DNA from: Prosapia bicincta
Taxonomy: Eukaryota; Arthropoda; Insecta; Hemiptera; Cercopidae
NCBI GenBank assembly: GCA_036971475.1
Contig: JBAIZL010000002.1
Location: 136,404,740 to 136,468,739, forward strand
DNA: 64,000 nucleotides
Direction of reading: 5' to 3'
Part shown: piece after piece, positions 33,030-47,000 of the stretch
Position numbering within the stretch: position 1 is the first letter of the stretch
How the letters are laid out: each line of letters begins with the position of its first letter
Position numbers and translations under genes: made by a program
Notes under the pieces: model-generated
The model's database searches: none
Told to the model about the DNA's origin: nothing
The model's input: the letters and a program-made list of their open reading frames with translations, nothing else

Positions 33030-34140
33030 ATAGAAAACATCAAGATACTTACAAACAATACACACGCACACAAAATCATTTACTGGCACATATACGTCGA
33101 TGATATCATAACACTATACAGAGACAACTCCTGTCAATGCGAAAAACTCCTCATCTACACTAATAAAATACACCCAAAATGCCACTTCACTTCAGAAATT
33201 GCAACCAACCGATCCCTAAACTTCCTCGACCTGACCATAACAAAAAGTCACACAAAAACACAACTTCAACATTTACAGAAAACCTATAACAACAGACACA
33301 CCTATCCACAACACCTCAAACCATCCTATCTAACACAAACACGCTGCCTTCAGATCCGTGCTCCATAGACTTTAAGAAGTCCCAATGACCACTGAAAACA
33401 TAAACAAAGAACTAGACACAATTAAATATTTAGCATATACAAATGGACAATTAAATATTGTAGCATAACATCACAGTAATAGACAAAATATGGTACAAAA
33501 TATTAAAAAAACACTAAAATTAACATCACATTACCATACATAAACAAAACAACAAACAAAATAGCCTGCAAATTTCAAAAAATAGGATACAAAATAGCAT
33601 ACAAAACTAATAACAAGTTACAATACAAAATACAGCACAACACCAACAACAAAGATAAACTACAAGCACCAGGCATATACAAACTGAATTGCGAGGAATG
33701 TAACAAATTCTACATTGGACAAACAGGTCGCAGCTTTAAACAAAAAGTCAAGGAACACAAACAGAACACCAACTCAACATTTTACAATCACATAAAAAAA
33801 GCAGGACACAAAAACACAGACATTTACCATAACCTAGAAATCCTACACATCAACAAAAAAGGACCACATCTTAACACACTAGAACAATATGAAATTTACA
33901 GACACACAAAAACACAAAGTAGAAACATATTAAATGAACAAACACAATACAAATCACACATGCTATTTGATACTATCGAAAACCTACCTTTAAAACCGTC
34001 ACCGCTTGACCTGACATCTCCAAGCAGAAGACACTGATGAAGATCGGCACATAGCGATCGAAAACGTTCGGTCTCAGTAAGTTTTAACAAATTTACTAAA
34101 TTTAAAGGTCGGATAGTCATAAACTATTGTTTAAGTGATT
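33030..34140 (+). mobile_element. Penelope-like element, 5'-truncated, tail family A
   Basis: It begins inside the reverse transcriptase: IYVDDIITLYRDNSC (33090) and a SLNFLDLTITK block. It continues through the linker to a GIY-YIG domain at 33690-33960 (CEECNKFYIGQTGRSFKQKV, then LNTLEQYEIYRHT and ILNEQTQYKSHMLFD). The tail 33980-34140 follows and then the F fold-back. It is related to but distinct from the RT at 11800-13130. Stops and indels make it inactive. Confidence 0.85.
34034..34075 (+). ncRNA. Hammerhead-like core motif, PLE family A
   Basis: CTGATGA (34034-34040), then a perfect 5-bp stem GATCG (34042-34046)/CGATC (34055-34059), then GAAA (34060-34063) and GGTC (34070-34073). This is the order of the hammerhead core (CUGANGA, stem II, GAAA, UH). 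One extra A precedes the stem. The flanking bases do not form an obvious stem I, so I treat it as a motif, not a proven ribozyme. Confidence 0.4.
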
Positions 34141-34440
34141 AATAAATAATAACTAAAGTTGCTTGATATAATCATATTTAATTGACTGATTAAACTATAA
34201 TTAAAAAATACTTAACTAAGTGATTACATAGGGCTTACTTGCTGATGCGTTTCGAAACAACTGTTCCTTTTACAAAGCAAAGCCTCTATTGGTGGCATAC
34301 GCGTTAATGCATATGCCGCCAGTAGAGGCTTTGCTTCGTAAAAAGAAAGATTGTTTCAAAACACACCAGCAAGTAAGCCCTATGTATTCACTTAGTTAAG
34401 TATTTTTTAATTATAAATAATAACTGTATACTACCTCATA
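34141..34440. mobile_element. PLE fold-back, tail family F
   Basis: The arms run from 34170 to about 34300 and 34320 to 34440 as reverse complements (GCTTACTTGCTGATGCGTTT against its partner near 34375). The centre reads gcatacgcgttaatgcatat, itself nearly symmetric. It adjoins the tail of the PLE at 33030-34140. Confidence 0.75.
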
Positions 34441-34886
34441 ATTAAAAATATTAAATACGTAATATCATACGCATTTTGATGACATGTCATCATCATCATC
34501 ATTAGTGATGCTACTACAAAATTATAACTGAAATTGTAATTGTGATATAGTATCACTGGTAACATACATTATCGAAATGTGTATACTAATAAAATATTTT
34601 TAATTGTGAGCTCATGAACAGTTATATACTTATTTATAATTGTGAACTAGCTCCAATATTACTTATAAATGTTTTGTTGTTTACTGTTTGATATTATTTT
34701 GAATACACATAAAGAAGGATATTGGAATTGTGGTCTAGAAATTAGAATTTGTTTACAGAAGTTAAATAAAGTTTAAATTCAAAGAAACGAATATGCTCAT
34801 TAGTTATTTATTTAAATTTGTAAACTTTATATAATAATTTGTAGAATTACATATTTTACCTAAACAAATTTTGTAAAATCAAATCA
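34441..34886. other. Region 3' of the reductase gene
   Basis: AT-rich. It contains a short CATCATCAT run at 34488-34502. On the minus strand an AATAAA (complement of 34807-34812) lies about 75 bases after the reductase stop and is the likely poly(A) signal. Confidence 0.5.
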
Positions 34887-35010
34887 TTACAATGAAAAAG
34901 TATAATCCTTTAGACCCTTCAGAGTGTTCAGAACCCATGGTTGCCAACTTAAAAACCAAATTAATAGTACTGCAAAAATGACTAGTAGAATATTTTCCAC
35001 CCAATACATC
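34887..35010 (-). CDS. Fatty acyl-CoA reductase terminal exon (membrane anchor)
   Basis: The acceptor cattttttag precedes 35010. It encodes MYWVENILLVIFAVLLIWF, then LSWQPWVLNTLKGLKDY, and ends in TAA at 34887-34889. One strongly hydrophobic segment and a short tail are typical of these enzymes. Confidence 0.85.
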
Positions 35011-38000
35011 CTAAAAAATGTTTGAAATACAAAACACATTAATACATTATTGATATTACATAAAAATAGAAATATATCTTTAATTTGTTTCGAAAGATAA
35101 TGAACAAAATAGTGACAAGGCGTTTCAAGAGTACACAAGCATGACTGCATTATATCAAGAAAACATGTTATTTGGCTCAAGGGTATTTCACTACTCTCTC
35201 TCTCTCCTAAACTGCATGGTGTGAAAAAGGAGTCACTGTTTATTATTCATACAATTGATGACCACTGTTATATTATATACATTTGCTTAGTATCTATAGT
35301 GAATTCATCTAATAATTGGAGAAATAAGATATTGTAAATTTTATTTCTGAAGCAAATAAACCTGAAGGTATACATACCTGGTGAACAGGAAAAAATTTCT
35401 ACACAATATGGTTCAATCCAAAAAAGTAGTAAATGTTTATTACTACTTTTGGTGCCCTAAATTAGAATTTATAGTGAATAGTGCCCTAAGTGTAATTGTT
35501 TGTTTTACTGCTTCTATAAATTACCGAAGGTACTTCTTCCATTGTTGGAGCATTGCTATAGGCCTAAAATGACAGGAAAGGAAGGATCATGATAATTACA
35601 AATGAGAAAGTGACTGTCATAGACTTGTACATAAGTCTGGATTTTTACACATAACTTTTTTTGTTGTAAATGGGGTAATTTTTATATGACATGTTTATTG
35701 GTTATAAAATTTTTCATATTTTGTTCATATAAAATTATTGGTGCTGACTAGAGTGGTTGAAGAATTACAAAGGGCAAAAGTTGAAATAACATTTTAAAAT
35801 GTTTAAGGTTTTTAGTGTTGAAAAAGACATCTCTAGGGACCATCTCTAAATTGTGTAATGCTAAAATGGATGATTTTTAACCCTGCTCGCTTCCCTCCAT
35901 AACGAACTAGTAATGGTGGTACTAACCACCCATAATTATATAAAATAGTCTGGTCCCCATTCTTCTATATAGAGTTAATGGTTTTGAATGGGGAATTTAT
36001 AAGCCAACAAAAAAGTACATCAAATGGGCCAACAAATATTATAGTAATAATGTAATGAAAGACTTATTACACTTTTGCTATTACTTGACTTACGACCAGA
36101 CTTTTTGTTAACTAAAAGTTGTTAAATTATTAACTTACCCTTGGAGGAAACGTTTTCGTCTTACGACTTCTTTAACCTCGTATTTTTGCCGCTAGGAATG
36201 CAGCAGTTGTGCTTGCTCGGTACGATTTTTTTTAAAGTTAGAAGTGATGTGATCGAAGAGTATGTGTGATCTGTGCCATGTTTGTTCATTTAGGATGTCA
36301 TTTATATGTGTGTTGCTATGGCTGTATATTTCATAATGTTCTAGTGTGTTTAATTTATGGCCTTTGTTGCTTGGGTGGAGGGTGCTTGTGTTATTTTCCA
36401 TGCAATGAAAGATATACAAATTTTGTTAAATAAATTTAACTGAATAAGAAACAATCTTTTTAAAATTTGACCTTAATTGTAATTGAAAATAAACAGAAAT
36501 TATAAAATCAAAATAAACTTTAGGTTATGTATAAGCTCAAGATAATATAATTTGAACAGAAATTAAAAATACTGTTTTATTAAAATGTGACTTAAATGAA
36601 TTAAACACCTAGTAATAAACCCATTTGTAACATTGTCTAAAGTCTATTCATGTTTCCACGGTGATCATGCAAACTCTGCACATGGTTTAAATTTCAAAAA
36701 TTTACAAACCATCTAGTTTTATGTTGTCTTGGGTCCAGGGAACTCAAAAGTCCACAAAAATCATTTTAGGAGGGTCAATACAAGATATGTTGCTTATAGA
36801 CAGTAATATTGACAGTAAAACCCTAGGCCGAGCTGCAATCGACATCTTTCATTGAACTGAATGAAAATGTAAAAGGCATCATTTTAGGGAGTGTTCTAAA
36901 TTTTTAAAAGAAATATTTCTAAATTACATTTTCTTTTGCCTTTAAAATGATATATAACATGTAATATTTATTTTCATTCCAATGTAAAATGTGTCTAGTA
37001 AAGAGCAGTGATGTACAGTGTTGCTATTCTATATTTTTTACTTTTTTATACATTTTTCAAATGAGCATAACACCATATAAATGTAAATAATCAATTCATA
37101 TGTATATATCTCCTGAAAGCTTATTTCCTTCCCTTTACAACAATGTATAATTTGTTATAAATATGGTATTTATTATATGTCAGGAATTTTTTATATTTTA
37201 TGTAAAGCCTCCATGCAGATAGAGACGGGTGCCTATTAAGGGACTAGGCTTCAAATTGTTAAAAGTCTTCAAAAAATATGTTTTGATTGTAGGTTCAACG
37301 ATCTTTCTCACCATAAAAAATAATCAGTGATTCGACAATGGTCAAGTGACCGAAATGTGCCTCATCACAACAAGGTAAAATTATTGCACTTAGTGGTGGA
37401 TAGTTATTGATTTCCTTTGGGATAAAACCACTTCTTATTGATGTTTTTCAGCAGATACAATTCACACTAGATCAGTTCATTGTTCAATGCTATGAGTTAA
37501 AGATAAAACTGTTACGGTTTTTTTGTTGTACATCTTGAGGTTTTTCTACAACTACACTTTTGGTATTAACTTGGTAAAAAAAACTACTACTTACTGATAA
37601 TTTGCAGCAGACGCGTTTCACACAAGGTCAGTGGATTTTTCAATGCTGTGAGTCATGTACGTCTGCTGAGAATTATTAATAAGTAGTGGTATTTTTGCGA
37701 AGTTAATACCAAAAGTGTAACAAAACTGTTGCATATTGGATATGTTATAATATTGAAAATCTGTGGTGTTTTGTTGTTCTCTGATGTATTGCTCTTCATA
37801 GAGTAGTTGTCCATTATGTTTTCGAATATAGTGAATGTGTTTTATCATTTAGAATGTGTTGTAGTTTTTTTTGTAGTGTTTGTATATTTCAAAGTTGTAT
37901 GTTGTGTTTATATTATTGCTATTTTAGGTTTATGTCAATGTTGGTGTATATGTATAATGAAATTTGATTTGGCCCCACTTAGATTGTAAATCTTTTAAAG

Positions 38001-41000
38001 TGTTGAAGTAATTAAATTATTATTATTATATTGTTATAAATAAAACTCTCATAATGGCTTTACACAAATTTAGGAAAATGTCTAATACAAAGTAGCTGGC
38101 GCTATATTTGCTTACATGTTATGAACCAAAATGGTGAACATAAGAAGTTATGACCTATAAACTAACATTTATAAATTCAGGTAAAATGGATTTTAGAATT
38201 AAATGAAATTTAGATAAAAAAAAGAAATTAAATGTGGATGTTTTGAAAAAGTGAGAAATTTAAGAAAAGGTTGGCTACAAAAAATTAAATGTTACAAAAG
38301 AGACAATTTGTAAACAAGAAAAATAATTTACATTTTTTGTTTTTAAAAAATGACGAGGACAAAGAAAATGGGTTTTGAGTTTAAAATAATGTATGAAAAA
38401 CAGAAAAATGTTAAAGAAATTTCTGAGATGGTTCTAGTAGAGTATATTTGCAGAAATTTATATAGTAGATAAGTAAATGAATTTGTTTTAATTAATATAA
38501 GAAACTATCACATAGTCCCTAAGTTTTGATTTAAGGTTCTTTTAATTTATAATATTAAAATTATTTGTGTTATGTAGTCCTTTAAGACTTAACGTATGTA
38601 ATTATGAATTTATTTTAAAAGAATTAATTTTATAGACAAACTAAATTTATGGCTACATCTTTATAAGACATAAATAATTTTATTCCAGTTTGTATTGTTA
38701 TTTTAAATACAACAAATATGATTAAGTATGGAGTAGCCTAAACAAAGGATTTTTTTTTAAATAGATATAAATTACAACTGGAAATTTTCTATAAAGGAAT
38801 CTATTTTAAATTATTAAATTTCTTTAATTGATGAACACACCACATAAAAATTGTTAAATTTTTGAAAATTCCAAATAACATTGTGTACATTTAAATGATT
38901 TTTTTAAATTATGTCAAAATATATTATTTATAAGTTTTAGTTACAAAATATGTTAATTAATTTAGATAAATATTTCAAAGTTTCTTTAAAGAATATATGT
39001 CAAAACAGGGCAGCAAAAGTTAAGTATTTAAGCAGGAAGCTGAAAATTATTTCTTAAAGGTTTAATATATTTTCAATATAGAAGTTCTTGATTAAAAACA
39101 ATATAAATATAATGTTATTGACTGTGCTAATTTTAAAACTACAGAAACACTAAAAACCATGTTTTTATTAACTTGTAAATTATGGTTAAATTTCATTACA
39201 AGAAATAACTTTTTTAAATGGTTCTAAACTATGCTTAATCGAATTCATTTCCTAGGAGAATACAGCCCAAAGGGTTAAAACTCAGCCAGTTAGGTTTTTG
39301 TTTAAAAATCCAGTGACTGGCTCTCTGGCAGAATTTGACAAACAGTAGCACAGGTTCTGATTTGGGTCAGAACTGCTTGTAAAATTATTACATGCTCATG
39401 ACAAATTTTAAAATTCTACATTTCGTTAAAAAAATATATAAACTAAACACAACAGAAAACTTCAAAATATACAAACACCACAATAACCAGCCACAACACA
39501 TTCTAAATGATTAACCACAAACAAACACTAAATTCGAACACATGATTAACAACGACGCTATGTACAACACATCATAGAAATCAAAATACCACAGACTTAC
39601 AGCATTGAACAATGCCTTGATCTAACGTGTCTGCTGAAAAACTAACTAAGTAGTGGTTTTTTGCCACATGTGAACAATAAGTGTATACATTAGTAAAAAA
39701 GCGAAAGATGTACAACTCAAAAACTGCAAGTCTAAACTACAAACCTAAGACACATGTGAATATTTTACAAACTTGCCTATAGTAGCCCTTACTTATATTT
39801 GTTGAGGACAGCCACTTTGAGAGGTGTCATATTGTCAACTTAGACCGTAACTGATCTCAAGGTTTTCGTAGCTTACGATGGGGATGGAATAATATGGTGG
39901 GGTTGTTGAGTGTACTTTATGAGCATTAGGAATTATGATGTCAAAAAGTGGGTGTGAGTTATAATGTAATTGTGTGTTGAGTATGTGCATAGGGTGTAGT
40001 TTGAAATATTTGTATATTTTGTATTGTTTGGTTGTTTAACATTGGTTATTTCTGTGTTGTTTATGAAAAACTTGTAGGTTGGATGCTATATCTAAGTAGT
40101 TATGGTTTGTGGACTTAAGATGATCGGGGAAGTTTGATTGGTAATTATTGTTTGTTAGTGCCTTTATATGTTCTTGGTAGCATGTGTAGAAAGACCTCCC
40201 TGTCTGGCCTATGTAGAAAATAGGGCACAAACATAACAACAAATATAAGGTGAATTGATAACCTACTTGTATGTATGGCTGCAAAACCCAATTCTCTTTA
40301 ATAGTACAATATACCCTAGACATTTTTAAAAATAAGATTCTGAGATGAATATTTGGGTTAAAGTTAAGAATTGTCAATTTAAAATGATTAAAAAAGATAC
40401 TACAATCATTGGGTTGCTATGTCTATAAAACTGAGTTGGTCAAGTGATAAAGCAAAATGATAACAATGAAAAAATCGTCCAAATTTTTATGACATTCTAT
40501 AATAATGCCAATTTGAGGATAGTGACTGAACCAACCTTGCTGAAGTAGTAATTGAAGAGTAAATAGATTCAGTTAGAAAAACTCTCACAAAGTAAAAATT
40601 CGTATAAATTTAAGATTTGTTTTCCTTGAGCCAAAGACATATTAGTTAAATAATTTTTTGATGTTTAGATAAAAAGAACGTTATAAATAATTTCAGTATT
40701 ATAAACTCTAAAATTACCATTATAAAAAAAACTGTAAGATGTATTTTTATAAATGGATCCATTTAAAGGATACTGTAAGACATCTTTTTATCATAGATAC
40801 TACTAAAAATTGAATATATTTAATCTCACCTCTTTATTTGCTGTTTAGCTTGAGGTAAAGACGACGGTGACTCGTGTAGTATGTATTTTTTTAAACCCAA
40901 AGTACCCTTTATAAAATAATCTTTTGGATCAAGTTCTGTGAAGTCAAAATCAAAATCAAGTTTGTCTGCTGGAAATATAAAAGAATTTAAATCTTTGAAA

Positions 41001-44000
41001 TTTTTGTTATTGAAAGTCCATTGGTTCAAAGTGAAATAAGACAGGGTTATTATTGTTCGGAAGATGCGCTGTTGCAGTCTTACTAACCTAAAACATTATT
41101 AAAAAATATCTTAACACACATAATTAATGTTGATGCAATATATTTTTATATTGTTTTTATACATTGGACATTTTTATAAATTACATTTTACTTTATACAA
41201 TTTAAACTACAGGATACCAACAACAATACTAAACTATTTACACACAAAAATTAAGATAACACACTTATTATAAGGATAGTAGTGTTTGCCCAAACAATTC
41301 CTTTAATAAAAGAATAACCACTCACTGTAACCTTTATTAAAAAAACTAAATTTACATATTTATTTTTACAGGAAAAACTAAAGACGAATATAAAATTATT
41401 TGTAAAAGGAATTTTGCTTGAACCTTTATATTTATAATAAAAACATAAATAAAGATTTGTTGATTCCATCTTCACGTGAGGTACTAGTAATCACTAAACA
41501 CTTTTAAATGTTTTAAACTTGCCTATAGTAGCACTTACTTTGCTTGTTGAGGACCGCCGTTTTCCTCAACAAACAAAGCAGATTTGTCTTTTTTATATAT
41601 AAAGAGTTACGGTCTGAGTTGACAAAGGGACACATCTCCTGAAACGGCCGTCTTCAACAAACAAAGTAAGTGCCACTATAGGCAAGTTTAAAATATTTAA
41701 AAGTGTTTAGTGAAATAAAGATTTTTAAAAAGAATAGAGATATGTGTATTGAAGGGTAGAATCAGAAAAGGAATAGCATGTAAACTATTAAATTGTTTAG
41801 GTTAATGATAGATCCCAGACCAATTCATGTTTTTACAATACTCTACATTTCGAGCTTCTTTCCGAGATTCCTTTTCAAGAGCTAAACTTTATTTATCTAA
41901 TATTTAACCATAGCTTATAATTTAAAAAATTCATAACAATATACTAAGCACAATAAAAAACCAAACAATACAACGCTCTTAATAAATATTCATATTTATA
42001 AGTTGTATTTACAAATGTGTATTTACAAATGTGTATTTACAAATTTATAAATGTGAATATTTATTAAGTATTGTATTGTTTGGTTTTTATTGTGTTTAAT
42101 GTATTGTTATGAATTTTAAAAATTTTAAGCTATGGTTAAATATTAGATTAATAAAATTTAGCTCTTAAAAAAATATTTCAGAAAGAAGTTCTTAACGTAG
42201 AGTATTGTAAAAACATGAATTGGTCTGTGATATGTCATTAACCTAAAATATTAAAAAGGTTGTTTGGTAAATGAAAAATACCAAGAATTATCAAAAAAAC
42301 ATTCAGAAAACACTCTCAGGGCAAAAGAAGATGGTATTAAGATATGATAGAACAAAGTAAGTAACAAAGAAAATGATAGATGGTTTTAAGTTATGCTGGG
42401 ACAAAGTAAGAATAAAGATGATATTTTGAATTAGGATACGGCAAGACCAAGTAAGAAACAAGGAAGAGTTGATTTATAGTATTAAGGTTTGCTGAGACAG
42501 AGTAAGGATCATAAACATAAAAGATGGTATTATTAGGATATGACAGGATTATGGCTAAGATAAAGGATGGGAGTAAGGGCGGGATAAAAGGTGTACAATA
42601 TAGTTAGGAGTCACAATAATCCTAATTATTGAAGTAAAGGAATGTCATGGACCTACTTAAGGCATAAGGTCACTTAAATGATGAGCCTTACTTCCAACTA
42701 AAAGCACAGAAAATGTCTATCCCCTCATTTGTTACATTTGTGGGCAAAACGTCCTTTTTCTCGCTAAGAAAATAGGTATATGTGGATTAGATATTTAACA
42801 TGTTGTGTTTAAAGTGTGTATTATGACTTTAAATAAGTTTTTTCTTTAAGTAGAAGACATAAATTTATTATTATCTTACAGCAATAATTTAAAATATAAG
42901 ATTTGTGTTTTATGCAGAGTCATTAAAATGATATTTTCTAAAAATATCAATTATATTTATAAATATTATAATATTGTAAAAAAAGAAATGAACTAGATAT
43001 ATACGCCTAACACTTACAATATGAAAAAAGTCTGAAATAGTATGCTAAAACAACTTACACAAAGCTCAATTATTGGCAACTTATATATTCTAAAGGAATG
43101 TAGAGTGTGTATGGTATTGAAAATATTAATAATTAACTAAATCAGTAAAGACACAATTAAACTTTTGTTTTTGCCTGCATTGTTTTAAACTAGAGCCAAT
43201 TACCATTTCTTACAATTTCTAGCCCATTACTGCCTATGGATGGAATATATATGTCACAACACATTATTCATCCATATCATACAGATGTCAGTTCTCTGTC
43301 ATGACTTATGTCATTGTTTGTTTTCTTCATAAGAGTCAATGTTTTGATGTGTCACCTACTAAACTAAATATCTGTGCTGTCTCAGGGATAGTTATGACTT
43401 CTTGAAACATGCAGCAAGAGGCTGTATTAATAGTCTGTAAGTTGTCTTTTCATCAGGCATTCTAGACATGATAGATAGACCTGTCAACAGATTTTATGTC
43501 ATGTGGGCACTCTTGCTCGGTTTAGTTGGTACTCGGAGTTGGTTAACAGTAGCTGATGTTTCTTGTGTGTCACACTGAGTCAATATGAAAAATCTGAGGT
43601 CGTCCAAGATTGACTATTTGTTAGAAGTGAATGAGAGCGAGAGTGGTTATATTTAAAGTTCTACATGGTATACATATTTAAAAACTACATGGTGTAAATA
43701 TGTGGTAATATTTTTTTATAATTAGTGTAGTAGGACCCTATAATCTAATGTAAATTTCAACACGAGTAATTTGTTTAACTAAGTATGATAACAAATAATA
43801 TTTTTTTCCTGGCGAAAAACCTATTGAGGTTATCATTGCCTAACTAAAGATAAGTTTTTTAAAATGAATATTACATAAATAAAACCAATCAAAATGAAAC
43901 AAAATAAAATAAAATAAATGTTTAAAACTAATTGTAATTATCTAAAACTAAAGAAGCTAAAATTATACAATATTTAAATATTATTAAATAGATTAAGGTG

Positions 44001-47000
44001 GCGTAAGAAAGCGAGAACACGGTCAATAGCCGTAACATCGTCCCTCCCTTTAAACTACCTCGAAGATTGTAACGAATATACAAATTTGTCAACTCATCAC
44101 AATCAAGCAGAATGTGCTTGATTGTGATGGTACTTTTACAAAACGGACAAAGTGGGGGATCGTCATGTCTCATCAACCATCCATGCGTTAACAAAGAGTG
44201 GCCGATGCGAAGTCGAGTTACCACCACTTCCTCCCTACGATTCGAACGAACAGATGTCCTCCATGGTCGGACGGTATTTTTGATGTCCCTCAGCTTGTTT
44301 CTATTTACATTTTGCCATTCTTCATTCCAAACAGAGAATAGTGTAATTTAACTTTGCATACAAAATCTGATGCCATCACACGTTGTGTCGATGGCAACAT
44401 ACCTGTAGCTAATTTTGCACCTTCATCTGCTTTAGTGTTTCTGAATATTCCACAGTGACCAGGCACCCAGAGAAATGACACCTCAACACCTCGTAATTGG
44501 AGCCTGTGTATAGAGCACAAGATGTCTCCAATAATTAATTAACAAATAATGAACTACCTAATTTAAAAATAATGAATAAAAATTTGACCCATATAAAATA
44601 TATACTAAACATTTGTAAATATTTACAACTTGCCTATAGTAGCACTTGCTTATATTTGTTGAGGACGGTGGTTTCGGGAGATGTGTCCCATTGTCAACTC
44701 AGACCGTAACTTATCTCAAGGTTTACGTAGGTTAGGGTATTAAGGTGGGGGTGAGATATTATGGTGGTGTGGGTGTATTTTGTGATTATTAGGAGTTATG
44801 ATGTCAAAAAGTGTGTGTGAGTTGTAATGTAACTGTGTACTGAGTATGTGTGTGTAGGGTGTAGTTTGAAATTTAGGGTGATATGTTAAATTTGACCAAC
44901 TCAATACACAATTACATTACAACTCACACTTACTTTTTGACATCATAACTCCTAATAATCACAAAATATACCCACACTACCATAATATCCCACCCCACCC
45001 TAACACCCTAACCTACGTAAACCTTGAGATCGGTTACAGTCTGAGTTGACAATGGGCCACATTCCCGAAACGTCATCAAGAAATATAAGCAAGTACTACT
45101 ATAGGCAAGTTGTAAATATTTACAAGTGTTTAGTGAAAACTAGTAGCTCGCATGAAGATGGAATCAACAAATATAAAATATATAGTATTTGTGCTTTTTA
45201 AGTGAGAATATTTGTGTAGAGAAATACAACTCTATCACCGTGACAAATTAGTTTATGCAGACTATATTTCTCAGATCACGAATAATCTAATCCATAATAG
45301 GTTGATGTTCTCATCTGAAAACCCAGAAGATATGATTTGTCATTAGGGGTATTGCATGTAGGAACTAAGAGTATACCTCTGTTTTATAATAATGTCATTG
45401 TTCAAAAACCAAAATACAAAATCGACTTTGTTTAGAGTACAGAAAATTTGTACTATAAGTTAGAGCTCAGCTTGTAAGATTAAATATACAAGAAAAACAG
45501 GCTGGTACTTAATTCCTCACAATACACATTCTTTAATCATAAAATGGCTTTGGCAACCAAGCTGCTCTTATTGCTGATAAATTTACACTTATGTAACACA
45601 CTAATTTAGTGTAGATTTATTATCAATGAGGTTGTAATGGTTGCTGAAAACATTTATAATTGAAGAATTTGTGCTGTGAAAAATTGTGTACCAGAGTGCA
45701 TTTCTTGTATCTATTGTTTTATTTCTAATTTTAAAGTTTTTTTTTAGATTACTGAAACTCACCTCGGTTTTTTTTTTGCAATAGTGAGAAGTGTGTCCAC
45801 TATAATGGCTGGCAGTAAATGTTTAAATAAAGCAAGGATGGTAAAATACAATTTGTTAGTAGTAATATGTGCTGTTGGCCTCCACAGAACTTCCTTAAAT
45901 GGATATTGTTCAGCTATCTCAAGTCCTATCATTATAAGTTCATGAGATGATATTGACTTACTTGTTGAAGAACAGTTGTATACCTGCTTACATTGACCTT
46001 GAGTTCTATAATTTTTAAAAACTTGGGTTAATTTCCACATAAAATATTTCAAATAATTTCATATAAAACTATATGATATTTATAAAACTATGATATCATA
46101 AATATGATATCTATGAAAACTCTAAAACTATATCATCTAAATTTGTATTAAATGCTCAATATATGTTATAAACACAAATTCGTCTACTGTTTTTTTAGTA
46201 TAAATGAAGACTCATGTTTAATTTTTAACTGGGCTTGATAACAATCATAATTTCTAAAACCCAATATAAAAAATAATAACTCTATAAGGTTTATAAGTAA
46301 GTTTTTTTTAGTTCAACCTAAACTAATTAATTAATTAGAAAACAAGATAGAATTAAGACAAAATTTAATTTACTTATTTTAATTATTTGTGAGTAATTTT
46401 AAGGTATAACTTGTGTCTAATGATGTAAATAAACTTGCAGAAACTTACAACATTTGTTGAAAAAACAAATCATAACTGTTCATTTCTAAGCTCACTAGTC
46501 ACCACTAGTATAGCGTGAACATGGCCTACTCTCTTGAATATTTTGTTTCTTCTTGCTGTCTTCCCTTGCCTTACTGGTCCCGTATACTACAGCATTTTTC
46601 AGTAAAAACAATTCTTCTTTCCCATTGTCAACCTGCTCTGTAACTCCTTCCTAGTGGATTTTTATCAAGATTTTTTCTATAACGTCAAAATCTGACAACA
46701 TTTCTCAACAAATTGGTCATTTTCATAATATTCAGATTGTTTGTCTTTATTTATATCATTTTTAATTTCATTGGCTTATTCCTGAGGTTCATCATCTGGC
46801 AGAGACTCATTTTGTTTATTTGAGTCACAATAGACAATACAAATCCCCTAAAATGAACACCCTCATCAAAATACATAAAATCTACAATCCCATAAGACCT
46901 ATAATTTTCAAAATCTCACCCTCCTATAAAATATCACAATTAATTGCCAATAACCTAGAACACGAATGTAAAGTGGAAGATAAATACCCCATAATAAACT

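Noticed and set aside
34034..34075. Calling a functional hammerhead ribozyme
   Set aside because: Core order and stem II are present but the flanks do not form a clear stem I, and there is one extra base; only a motif can be claimed.
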